A stretch of DNA of 59,707 bases, taken from contig KV919161.1 of NCBI GenBank assembly GCA_002049455.2, positions 1 through 59,707 on the forward strand, in the 5' to 3' direction. This DNA comes from Porphyra umbilicalis (Eukaryota > Rhodophyta > Bangiophyceae > Bangiales > Bangiaceae). Within the stretch, counting starts at the first letter, position 1. Each line of letters begins with the position of its first letter. Under the pieces are notes generated by a model. That model ran no database searches. It was not told the DNA's origin and was given only the letters and a program-made list of their open reading frames with translations. Both the position numbers and the translations under genes were made by a program. This document shows positions 43,518 to 53,039 of the stretch, in pieces.

Positions 43518-44423
43518 ATGGCTGGTGCTGATGATGATGAGCCTCGTCGAAGCAGCCGTAGGATGCGTTCCACGCCTCCTTGCCGTGGACCAGTCGCCGT
43601 GAAGCTGCGACAGGCGACGGCGGCCGGCCCCGTGGCGGTCCCCCTCCTCTCAGCCGTCGACGAGGCGGTAACGCGGGGCGTGGGCATTGTCGTGGCCGAT
43701 GCGGACGCGCCGCTGGACGCGCGACTCGGGCCCCCGGCCGGCCGCGCGCACCGGGCGGTGGCCGCCGCTGTGAGCTACCGCGTCGCCGTGGATGAGCACC
43801 GCGAGTTGTTGGGGGAGGCCGCCGGCGCCGCCGCGGCATCGGCGGCGGCGGGCGCGGGGGTGGGGGTGGGCAGGGGGGGGGGGTGGACCACCGCTGTGCC
43901 GGCGACCCCGGGGGGGGCCGTGGGCCCCGTGGGGGGGGGACGCCTAAGGGGGTCTCCGCGCCGCCGCGCTCGTTGGGCACCCGCCGGTGGATGAGGCGGG
44001 CCGGGGGAAGGGAGGGGAAGCGCCGCCGCGGTGGCGGTGGCTGCGGCGCCCGTGGCGCGCGCTGGCGGCGGCGGGTGAGGGGGAGATGGACGGCGACGAC
44101 GACACAGGCGGGCTTGCCGACGGCACGGGCGGGATCGCCGACGGCGCGGGCGGGTTTGTCGACGGCGCGGGCGGGCTTGCTGACGTTGCGGCCACGGCCG
44201 TGGCGGCTGCACGACCGCGGGGGGGGTGGCGTCCGCACTTACGGCGGCGGGGCTCGTCGACGTGGCCGTCACGCGGGTGGAGACGGTGTGGGTCGGGCCG
44301 CCCGCGGCGGGGGCGGCGGCCGCGCTCGGATGGCCCCTCTACCGCGTGCCGTTGCACGGGGGGTTGTGGGCGCCCGAGAGGGAGGCCTTTGCGGCCGCCA
44401 TTACCGAGGTGTTACAGGCGTAA
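43518..44423 (+). CDS. Hypothetical protein, frame broken at G runs
   Basis: Starts at the ATG at 43518 (GCG-ATG-GCT). The first frame encodes RGPVAVKLRQATAAGPVAV, DEAVTRGVGIVVADADAPL and RAHRAVAAAVSYRVAVDEH. After the G runs at 43873-43883 and near 43930 the coding frame changes, giving a linker with a heptad repeat (GGLADGT, GGIADGA, GGFVDGA). After another G run near 44220 the first frame returns with LVDVAVTRVETVWVGPPAA and ALGWPLYRVPLHGGLWAPER, and ends ITEVLQA with TAA at 44423. The C-terminal block looks like a folded conserved domain. I do not recognise the family. Confidence 0.5.
44104..44181 (+). repeat. 21 bp in-frame tandem repeat, ~4 units
   Basis: Encodes GG-x-x-DG(A/T) heptads, the same unit length and style as the GDADGGA repeat in the RPP38-like gene. 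Confidence 0.8.
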
Positions 44424-45783
44424 GCGCCGCCGGTGCGGGGGGGGTGCGCGTGCCTGCCGCCGCCCGGGTCGCATTGGGCACCGTTCCGGAGCCCGCCGGC
44501 GGGCCGGGCGGCCGCGCCCACGGACACCACCGCGGTGTGTCACGAGCGCGATGAGCTGGCGAGCGGAGGATGCGCAGCCGGCGTGCCGCGAGTCGTCGGT
44601 GGCGCCTAAAGCCACCACCGCCGCTACCGCTGCTACCGCCGCCGTCGTCCGTGCCGTTGCCGCCGCCGCGGCAACGCCCCCGCCCCGCCAACACGGCATC
44701 GGCGGTCGCGCCCGACCGCCGCTACGGCGGGCGCCGGCCTGTCGCCGCCGCCGCCACGCGCGGTGGGGTGCAGGCGAGGCGCCCTCTGCCGCGCGTGGAC
44801 GTGCACCCAGCGGGGGTCGGGGAACCGCCCCCCTGCCGCCCCGCGCCTGGAGGCCTCGTTCCGGCGGGCAGCCGCCCCGCTTCAGCTTCCTTGGTCGCTC
44901 TTTGCGGGTGCGTGCCTGCCGGCAGTCTGTGGCGGCCACCTGGGTGGCCGATGGTGGCGCAGCGTCTCTGAGGCACCCCACCCCCTTGCAGTGGCGGCGG
45001 GGAGGTGGGCACCACCCCGTCGGTCGAGATGCGGTGGGGCCTGTCGGACGTACCACCCGCTGCCCGCGGTGCTCCAGCGACCGCGCGTCTGCGCGGGCAC
45101 GGCGGCAGCAGCGGCGGGCCGCAGCGGCCGCGCGGCGCGCGCCAGCGTACACTGCTGGCGGCGGCTCGGCGGGGAAGCAGTGATGCGGTTGGTGCCGCTG
45201 CCGACCGCCGTGCCGGTGCAGAGGGTGAGGGGCTTGCCCGTGGCGGCACCCGGCTGGTGCACGTGGTCACGGGAGGGGGGGGGGATCGACGCCCGCCGCG
45301 GTCGCCCCGCTGCGTCGCCCCCAGTTGGGCGGTCGGCTGCGGAGGACATGGCGAAGGGGAAACTGTAGTGGGCTCCAGTGGTGGCCGTGTTGCGGCCTTC
45401 GTGAGGAAGGGATGGACAGACGAGGAGGCTATTGTCACTGAACGGCCTCCCAAAATGGGGCGGAAAATCTATGTGAGTCAGAAAATCGCGACGGAGACTG
45501 CAGCAGGTGCTGCTCTTGACGTCATTGCGGCCTGCTGGATCTTTCGTGATGTGAAAATAGTTTGAAGGTTCCCAAGCCCAGGGTGTTTTCGCGCAGGCGC
45601 TTTCAGTTTTTCGAAGGCCTCCGCTTCCGACGGCCCTAGGAACCCCCCCAACCACCTCGACACCCTCCACGCCCTCGCCCCCTGCTCCCCCCCCCCTATG
45701 CCGCCATCGTCGGGGCCCTCCCTCCTCCCACCCCTTCCTTCCGCTTCCACCGCTCCCGCACAGTTCTCTTCTTGCCCACGGTC
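44424..45783. other. No gene supported
   Basis: GC-rich with overlapping long frames in several phases and no motif. The last 200 bases are pyrimidine-rich and likely form the promoter/5' UTR of the next gene. Confidence 0.45.
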
Positions 45784-48563
45784 ATGTGGCGATTGTTTGG
45801 TGCCGACCGCAAGGGCTTGGGTCTCAATATTGCTGTCCCCGGCCGCTCAAACTACTATCACCGCTTGCGCGTGCCCTACCCTGTGACCTTTGCGGCGTTC
45901 AACGACACGCTGGACGTAGCCTTTGGAGCTGGCCCGCGCACTGTTTCTTACACCGATAATGATGGAGATGACGTGGTGCTGTCAACTGAGGCTGCGCTGG
46001 CTGAGGCGGTCCACCTGACGCCTGAGAAAGCAGTGCTCATGTTGCGGGTGGTTGCGGGGCAGCTAGGGCAGCCCTTGGCGGAAGCTGCGACGCCCAAGGG
46101 GCAGGCGGAGAAGCGGGGCTCGGCATCAAGTGGCGCCGCCGAGGATGTATTGCCGGCGTCCAAGCGGCCTCGTAAGGAGGCTGTCCAGGCACGTGATGCC
46201 TTTTTCCTTGTGTGTCGAGTGCCGTGCTAGTGGGTGAAGGGCGTGGAACCACTTTGGTGAGGTGCTCTATGTGAGACATTGTTTTTCTGACGAGATTGTT
46301 TCTTGCTGCTTGCGGGCTGTTCCCTCCTTTCTTCCCGGCGCATGTACAGGTGCTCCGTGAGCTGGCGCGAAAGGCCCTCCCTTCTGTGGATGCCCTGTAT
46401 GCAAAGAGCTTCCTGGTCAACGCCGGGCTGCCGCTGCGCGGGAGTGAGCTCAAGATCCAGACCGCGCTCGATGTGATGCGCCGTAACCTGCACTTGACGG
46501 ATGACGATCCGTTCCGCGCCCATGTCGTCAGTGGGGTCCCGGGGGCTGGAAAGACCCGGATGGGATACGAGCTTCTTCGCTTGTGGGACGACGAGCATGT
46601 GCTGGCCTCCCTGAAGCAGACTGCTGGGTCCACCTTGCGCGTCATCCGGGCCTACATTGACTTCAACAACGGCTGCAGCTATATGGACGGGGTGGATTCG
46701 TCAGTTATGACATGGAACCTGGGCGCCCGGCTGGCGGCGCAGCTGCTGGGCATTCCGCTCTCTGCCGTGTATGAGAAGAACGAGCAGACCCTGAAGGGCT
46801 TGACTGTCGACGCGGTATTAACGTCGGTCCTGGAGCGCGAGGAGGCAAGGGAAGACACCTGGTCAAGCGCGACAGGTCGGCCGGGTGCTGAAGCGGCTGC
46901 TGGGGAGGCGTCGGTGCTCAATGCGTCCAAGACGTTTGTTATTGCTGTGCATCTCGACGAGTACCAGTCGTACATCTACCAGCTGGCGCTTGGGCATGCG
47001 GCCGCGGCCGACGCGAAGTACTCGTTTGTTGAAGATAGTCCCTGGACGGCGAAAGCGCGCTCCGGCTTCACGCAGATGGTGAGCGCTCTCCTCAACTTCA
47101 CTCGAGGGCCCGCCGCGGAGAGGTGGAAGGTGTGGCTGGTGCTCGTCATTACCGGTACTCCGTTGCTTGGCGTTCCGCCGCTCCCAACGGACAAGATCGT
47201 GCAGGAGCTGATGTCTCCTGCTGTCTTTTCCAGTGCGGACGCTGAGCAGCTTGTTGCTGCCGTCATGACGCGCTCCACTTTTGGCAAGATTTCACCTCTG
47301 GAGAACATTCTGCCTGCCGTGCTTACGGCTCTTCGTGGTTCTGTTGCACAGGCAGCTGTTGGTGACACAGGCTTTCGGCCGCGCCTGTTGGTCAACCTGG
47401 GCTCCAACGCCCTTTCTCAACTGTGCGGGTCGTATGAGGCCGCCATTCTTCGCGGTGTTGTTGAGAGCGATGCTGCCGGTATCGCCCTCACGTCTGTGGA
47501 TTGGCGATTGGCGCGGGACATGGTGGCGCGGCCCTTTGATGAGTTGCCGACGGGCCGCCGTGCCAGGCTTGTGCTTGTTGAGCTGGCGTTGCTGCAGGTG
47601 CCAGTCAAGTTTGTCTTCTCGGTAGGTGAGACCTGCAAGACGGACGCGGAAGCTATTGTGGCGGCCGAGGAGGCGACCGGCTCCATTGACCTGGAGAAGT
47701 TGACGGAGAAGTCAATGGCTGACTACCGCATTGTTCGTATGCCACTCATGCAGGTCTCATCCTGGGGCACTACCGACTTTCTTCCGCGCGCGTTGACGGA
47801 CATTCCCCGAGAACGGGACTGGGCCTATCTGGAGCTATTGTGCGCGTGCATCATCCGGGTGCGCATGAACTACCACCGCCGGTCAACTTCGTGCGTGGTG
47901 TTGGCGGACATCCTTCCTGGGGCACGAGGTGCGGCATCTGCCAAAGATCTTGCTGTACGACTACCGGACCATGCCGACGTCTTCATCGAGAAAAAGCAGT
48001 TCCTCACGCGCAAGGACAGCCGTCCTGCGAGGGTCATGACGGTACAGGCTGCCTTGGTTGGCGGTAACGTCTTTGCCGACTATCGGCTGGACGAGGGGGT
48101 GTTTTGCACGTGCGTCAACACGGCGCTCATCGACGTGCGCTTGTCGCTGCGGCTTGCGGAGGCGGGGGCCGTATCTGATCAGCCCGGCGACGCATCCAGT
48201 GCCCGTGGCACAGCTGCGCGTGGCTCCTATGTGCATCTGTACGTGCAGCTCAGACACACATTAAAGAGTCGGACTGTCACTGCCGACGCCATACGGACGT
48301 GGCACGAAGAAGCAGCGAATGCAACTGCTTGCTGGAGCGCCGGGCAGGACCGAGTCATCTACGTGTATGTGTCCAACCGTCGAGTGGCTGAAGCGGCGTT
48401 GACAGAATTGCAGAGCCCGTCCTTTTTCGAAGGGTCCGGGGGAGACTTGATGGTTGTCACGCGCGACGAGTTGGCGGTCTTGCTGTCGCCGGCTCTTTCC
48501 CATCGGATGCTGCTGACTCCTGAAGTGGGGTCGTTGAATATGAACACGTTGGCCTGTGCTTGA
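45784..48563 (+). CDS. PB1-like + P-loop NTPase protein with nuclease-like C-terminus (Crinkler/RHS-type candidate)
   Basis: Two exons, 45784-46209 and 46350-48563, give about 879 aa. The intron begins GTGTGTCG, ends GCATGTACAG and preserves phase. Residues 1-80 resemble a PB1/ubiquitin-like header (RLRVPYPVTFAAFNDTLDVA, then SYTDNDGDDVVLSTE). A Lys/Arg-rich linker (KRPRKEA) may be a nuclear signal. The NTPase has Walker A GVPGAGKT (204-211) and a Walker B-like TFVIAVHLDEYQS (D345, E346). The last ~200 residues contain LIDVRLSLRL and YVHLYVQLRHT, then VIYVYVSNRRV, a layout like the restriction-endonuclease-fold tails of Crinkler/RHS-type proteins. That family joins a header, a STAND-like NTPase and an effector nuclease. 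The gene is uninterrupted through 2.2 kb. Function in this organism is unknown. Confidence 0.75.
46210..46349 (+). other. Intron of the PB1-NTPase gene
   Basis: 140 bases, GT at 46210-46211 and AG at 46348-46349. Exon 1 is 426 bases (142 codons) and exon 2 starts in phase 0. The frame of exon 1 otherwise runs into a stop within 20 bases. Confidence 0.75.
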
Positions 48564-49167
48564 CGCCGCAGTTGTGCGGCGGGGCACGTCGAGACGGGAC
48601 CTACTTGCAACTCGTTTATGTTACCTTGATCACTGCGTGTGTGGCGGGCGTCTTGGCACCCTCCCCCTGTCTTCTATGCGGGCCGCCACCGGCCGCCGCC
48701 ACCGCGTCAATGATTTTTGGGGGTGAGGCGGGGGGGCCGCCCGCCGCATCGCAGCGACGGCGGGCGCGCGCGCGCAGGCCTACGTCTACGGGGGAAGCAA
48801 GCGTACATACCTCTAGGGCGTTGCGCGTCGCTGTGGCCGCCGCTGCCCTTGCCTCGGGCGCCGTGCGCCGCTTGCATCCCGGCCGGCCCCCCCGCCCGGG
48901 GGTGAGCGGGCGGGGCGCCCTTGCCCCCGGCCATGCGCGGGAGGCAGACGCGCTGCCGCCAGTGCTCCAGCGGGCGCCGCCACCAAACGTCCCTCCAACA
49001 GCGGCCCGCCTCCCACCCACCCCTCCTCGTTCGCCCCCCACCCACCCATCCTCGTTCGCCCCCCCCCAAGCTGCATCTCTGCAACTTGCCCCCGCCCCCT
49101 TCCCCCCCCACTTCCCCCCCCCCCCCTTTTCAATCTCCTCAACACCCTTTTCCCCCCCCCTCACGCA
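48564..49167. other. No gene supported; C-rich tract
   Basis: Between the NTPase gene and the convergent Trf4-like end. C-rich repeats near 49010-49150 contain CACCCATCCTCGTTCGCCCC in two to three imperfect copies. Confidence 0.5.
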
Positions 49168-49995
49168 CTACTCCTGGTCCCGCCGCACCACCTCCCGCCG
49201 GGTGACCATCTGCGGGTCGGCGTACAGGATGGTGGTGAGGGGCGTCGGGTGCTCCACCGTCGCACCCGTCCGCCGCCAGTTGCCCAGCGCGGCGGCGGCG
49301 ACGGCAAAGACCTTGCGGATTTGCGCAGCCGCGTACGAGTCGCGGCCGAGCTCATTGCCCTCGTCGTTAGGGTCCTTCACCGAGTAGCGGCGGGTGTCCC
49401 CGTCGGCGGGCGCCCACCGGCGTGACTTGACGCGGTAACTTGTGTGGGGCTGTCGCCAACCGCGATCGACGCAAACGCCACGTTGAAGAGGCGGCCGTAG
49501 AGGGTGAGGTTGTAAGGGCGCCGCCCAGGTCCTCCGCGCCGGCGGGGAAATTGAGACGCAGCGCCTCCAGGTGGGACACCACCAGCAGCAGCACCGAGTA
49601 GAGCCAAGGCCGCCGGTAAACACCTCGTTGAGGCCCCGCTGTTGGAGGAACGCCTTGACCACCAGCAGCAGCGGATGCAGGGCGGGGTACGAGTGGGGGT
49701 ACCGCCGGATGACGGGCACGTTGGTCGGCCCGTTAGGCTGAATAAATGAGATATCACACGCCACCCCCGACGCCGCGTCGGTGAGCATGACCAGCGGCAT
49801 CCGCGAGCGGATGACGCGGAGCGTCCGCACCTGCCCCGGCACCCGCAGCAGCGCAGAGGCGACCGTCTCGAGCATATCCCCCCCGCCGCGGCCGTCGCCG
49901 TCGGGGGCGCCCCTAACGCAAACGTCCACGTCGCTGGTGGGCAGGTACAGGCCGGTGCCGTCAATCCGCCACCCACCAACCTCGTGCTCCCCACA
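49168..49995 (-). CDS. Trf4/PAPD5-type non-canonical poly(A) polymerase, partial, frame broken
   Basis: Trf4-type enzymes add short poly(A) tails to nuclear RNAs for exosome decay. The nucleotidyltransferase signature is clear: GTGLYLPTSDVDVCV with the two catalytic Asp, then PLVMLTDAASGVACDISF with the third carboxylate region, then HPLLLVVKAFLQQRGLNEVF and TGGLGS. After GLGS the frame changes twice (VVSHLEALRLNF in one frame; LYGRLFNVAFASIAVGDSP in another), then returns for YSVKDPNDEGNELGRDSYAA, the central-domain motif DP....N.GR.S, and ends at 49168. The usual segment before the NTase motif (ending GS) is missing, and other material precedes it, so the 5' part is truncated or rearranged. 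Confidence 0.75.
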   Translation of the reverse strand, partial: CGEHEVGGWRIDGTGLYLPTSDVDVCVRGAPDGDGRGGGDMLETVASALLRVPGQVRTLRVIRSRMPLVMLTDAASGVACDISFIQPNGPTNVPVIRRYPHSYPALHPLLLVVKAFLQQRGLNEVFTGGLGSTRCCCWWCPTWRRCVSISPPARRTWAAPLQPHPLRPPLQRGVCVDRGWRQPHTSYRVKSRRWAPADGDTRRYSVKDPNDEGNELGRDSYAAAQIRKVFAVAAAALGNWRRTGATVEHPTPLTTILYADPQMVTRREVVRRDQE

Positions 49996-50069
49996 GCGCC
50001 GGCCGCGTTTGCCCCCGCCGGGCTTGCCTTGCCCCCCCCCGCCTGCCCCTCCGGCTCCCCCCCACCGCG

Positions 50070-50243
50070 GCCCGCCACTCGCCCAACCCCAGCGAGCCTC
50101 TCCTCCCACCACCGCTGGTCCACCACCAGCGTCAGGTAGTCGCTCGCAAAGTGCTCGTTGGGCAGGCCCGTCACCCCCGCGGCAGCCAGAGCCTCGGCGG
50201 TGGGGAGCTCCAGGGTGCGCTCCACCGCCAGCGCCGAGTGGGG
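50070..50243 (-). CDS. C-terminal piece of a CCR4/Angel-type EEP-family nuclease
   Basis: The segment reads LELPTAEALAAAGVTGLPNE then HFASDYLTLVVDQRWW. EEP-family deadenylases end in the motif LP....PSDH..L, with the His catalytic. Here the position is Tyr (SDY). Only the last ~50 residues of the domain are seen, directly upstream of the Trf4-like sequence on the same strand, without a stop between in this frame. It may be a leftover of a gene lost 5' of it, or part of a fusion. Modest confidence because the motif is short. Confidence 0.4.
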
Positions 50244-50249
50244 GGGGCC

Positions 50250-50284
<35 letters not shown>

Positions 50285-50469
50285 GGCGGCGGCGGCGGCG
50301 CCATCAGTTGAGCCGGCGGCGTGTGGGGGACAGCGTCCCCCAAGGGGCGGCGACAGGCGACGTTGACGGCAGCGGCGACGGCGACGGAGCGCCACCACGT
50401 TTGCACCATGCTTTGCGCCGCCCCGCGGCACGCCCGCCGCCGCTGCCGCCGCCGCCGCCGCTGCCGGCC

Positions 50470-50684
50470 GCGTCGCCGCCACCAGTCGGCTCAGCAGCTC
50501 CGTGCGGACGGCGGCGGTGAGTTTCTTTGAGTCCCGCACCCCCGCCGCGTCAAAGGGCACCCCTTCCGCCGTCGGGGGGGGGGGGGTTGAGCAGCCGGTG
50601 GCGGCGAGCCACGCCTCTCAGCGCCCCGCGGTCGCCCGCGTCGGCGACAGCCAGGATGGCGGGGGCGACGTCCAGTGACGTCAT
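50470..50684 (-). CDS. N-terminal piece of ribonuclease HII-like protein
   Basis: RNase HII cuts RNA in RNA-DNA hybrids. From the ATG at 50682-50684 the minus strand gives MTSLDVAPAILAVADAGDRG, which sits where the catalytic DEAGRG motif is expected but is altered (one Asp kept, the Glu not visible). After a frame change at a G/C run (about 50570-50590 on this strand a long C run), a good match follows: PFDAAGVRDSKKLTAAVRTE then LLSRLVAAT, the DSKKLT motif typical of the family. The rest of the domain is not found downstream. Either heavily damaged or a captured fragment. Confidence 0.5.
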
Positions 50685-51704
50685 GGGAAGTGGTGGTGTG
50701 GGCGGCAGCGGGGCGGCGCACGCAGCAGGGGATGGAGAGAGAGGAGGGGAGGGGGACGTCTCCGCCGCCGCCTCCCCAGCACCCGCCGCGGCTACCGCCG
50801 CCTCTGCCGCCCTTGCTGCCACTGCTGCCGCCCGCGCGCGGGTCACACGGGGAGCTGTCTTGGCGACGATGGCGAAGGCGGGGGGGGAGGGACGGGGCCG
50901 GCAGCGTCACCGCCGGCGGCCCGCCGCGGGCGACGGGGGGAGGGGACCCTCACCGGCGGCCGTCGCGGGCGCACCATCAGGCCGTGGCCTGTGTTCGAAC
51001 AGGCGGCCAGTCCCAGGGGGGGGGGGCGGCCAGGGCGCATGGTTGAAGGAGGAGTGGCGGGCAGGATGGTCGGCCGCTGGGCAAGGCAGGGCTGTGTGCT
51101 GGGGGAAGGGGGAGGGGGGCGACCGCGGGAGCGGGCGACCGTCCGCTCGGGGGGCAGCCTGGCCGAAGGCGCAAGCACTTGCACGGGAACAGTGGGCGCC
51201 CTCGGGCGGCCGGCAGCCACCATTGGTCGGCGCCCGCACGGGCGGGGCTGCGCAGATGCGCCACCGCGATCTGGCGACCTCGCACGCACGGGGCCGTGTC
51301 GACGGCTCGGCGGCCGCCAGAGGGTTGCCGCCGTGCTGGTCGGCCTGTGCATGCCGACGGCCCCCAACCGGTTGCGGCCGGTACCCCGCGGACCGCGGCG
51401 TGGGTCCGGCCATGCGGGGGGGCGGGCGGCGGGCGGTGCGACTGCTGCGTCTGCCGCGCCAGAGGAAGAGTTGAAAAGAAAAATAGCTACATATACATAC
51501 AAATCGCCGCGCGGGGTGCCGTCGGCACTATTGCGGGGACGTCCGCCGCCTCGAAACGCGCATTGTCGCGCCTACCCTCCCTCCACTCCCCCCTCCCTCG
51601 CTACCCCCCTTTATGCACCACGCACGCGCGACTCGCCCCGGCACGGCTGCCATACACCTTCCCCGCGCGCACACGCAGCGCCCCCCCCCCCCCCCCCCTG
51701 CGCC
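50685..51704. other. No gene supported
   Basis: GC-rich with long plus-strand Ala/Gly/Arg-rich frames lacking motifs. Includes an A/T patch near 51475-51510 and a long C run at about 51681-51698. Confidence 0.45.
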
Positions 51705-53039
51705 TCACACCGCCGGCTTGGTCCAACGCATCACCTTGGACAGAAACGCTTGGCGCGTATCGTACGGCGCGAGCCCGCACTCGGCGGCGAGCGCGTCAAA
51801 AGTCCGTCGACTGGTAGGTGTCGTAAAAGGGCTCGTGGTAGGCCTTGGCAAAGCCCGCCGGGTCAAACGGGAGCCCCCCCGCCGCCACCTCGGCCGCCTG
51901 CACGCTGTCGACGACAACGAGAAGGCCGCCCGGCGCGAGCACCCGCGCCCACTCGGCAAACACCCCCGCCCGCACGTGCGGGGGCAGCTCGTGGAGGAGG
52001 AAGACGCTCAGCACCACGTCCATCGACGCGTCGGGCAGCGGCAACGCCTCGGCGGCGGCGCGCACAAAGAAGACGCGGCCGCCGGCGCGGGAGGACGAGC
52101 GCGCCGCCGCCGACGCGGCAAACTGCGCGTGCGCTTTCGCCAAGTAAAAGGGACTCAAGTCGACATTGACAATGGGCGACGCGGGGTGCGCCGCCGCGCC
52201 AAGTCGGACGACACCCCGCCGGGGCCCGTCGGCACGTTGAGGATGCGCGGCGGGGGGGCGGCGGCCGACGGCCGCCGCCCGCCCGACCCGCAGCGACGTC
52301 GGCGGCGGCGGCGGCGGCGGCGGCGGAGCGGCGGGCGGCGGCCCAGGCGTGGATCGGCACGAGCCCCTACCGCCGCATCATGTCGGCGGTGCCAAAGAAG
52401 AGGGCCTCCACTTGCACCGCGTAGCGCCGCGCCGACGCCGTCGACAGTCACCCATCCGTCTGGTGGTGAAAGTTGCAGAGGTAGTAGTCTGGGTAGTCAA
52501 AAACAATGTCCGAGGGGGCGCCCCCCCCCCCCTCAGGCCCCCCCCCCCCCCCCCCCGACGGGCACGGGCACGTCGCGAAAGGTGTTGGCCGCCTTGCGCG
52601 CCGCCACGTCGGGCGCATCCCGCACGTACGAGGAGAGCGCGCAGGCGGCGGCGGCCGGCCGCCGCGTCGTCAGCGGCGGTGGCGGGTACACGCGCGCCCC
52701 GAGGTTGGCCTGCTCCGTCGCGAGCAGCCCCGCAATGGAGGCGGCGAGCCACGCCCGCGCCGCCGCCTGCGGCACCGAGCCGGTGCCGCCAAAGAGGCCG
52801 CCGAGGACGGCCGCGGGGCTCCGCCGCGTCGCCGCCGCCACCGACGCGGCGGCGGCGACGCGGCTCGCGCCGAAAAAGCCGACGCGCACCGCCGCGGCGG
52901 TCGTGTAGGCGGCGGATGTGGGGGTGGAGGGCGCCACCGCCGCGACCGCTTCGGCGACGGTGCGGGGGATGGGGGGGGGGCGGGGCGGGGGGGGGGGGGG
53001 GGGGGCAGGGGGGAGCTCCCTCCGGAGGGAGGGGGTCAT
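51705..53039 (-). CDS. Class I SAM-dependent methyltransferase, damaged
   Basis: Proposed start at 53037-53039 (MTPSLRREL). An Ala-rich N-terminal region of about 150 residues follows (VRVGFFGASRVAAAASVAAA, AARAWLAASIAGLLATEQA) and may be an organelle leader plus helices. The conserved start FDYPDYYLCNFHHQTDG lies at about 52450-52500, then a TGA in frame, then ARRYAVQVEALFFGTADMMR. The SAM-binding motif I region is ILNVPTGPGGVSSDLA. After a frame change near 52185: IVNVDLSPFYLAKAHAQ, then EALPLPDASMDVVLSVFLLH and VLAPGGLLVVVDS (motifs II and III of the Methyltransf_11/UbiE-like group). A run of four T near 51805 shifts the last part, FDALAAECGLAPYDTRQAF, ending at 51705. Substrate unknown. 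At least one nonsense codon in addition to homopolymer breaks. Confidence 0.7.

Noticed and set aside
48560..49387. Plus-strand ORF after the NTPase gene
   Set aside because: Pro/Ala-rich from a C-rich tract and antisense to the clear Trf4-like end.
50070..50243. Reading this piece as the C-terminal end of RNase HII (PTAEALAAAGV like its YPTxxH motif)
   Set aside because: The following LPNEHFASDYLTLV fits the EEP-family end better and the RNase HII RRSF motif is absent.
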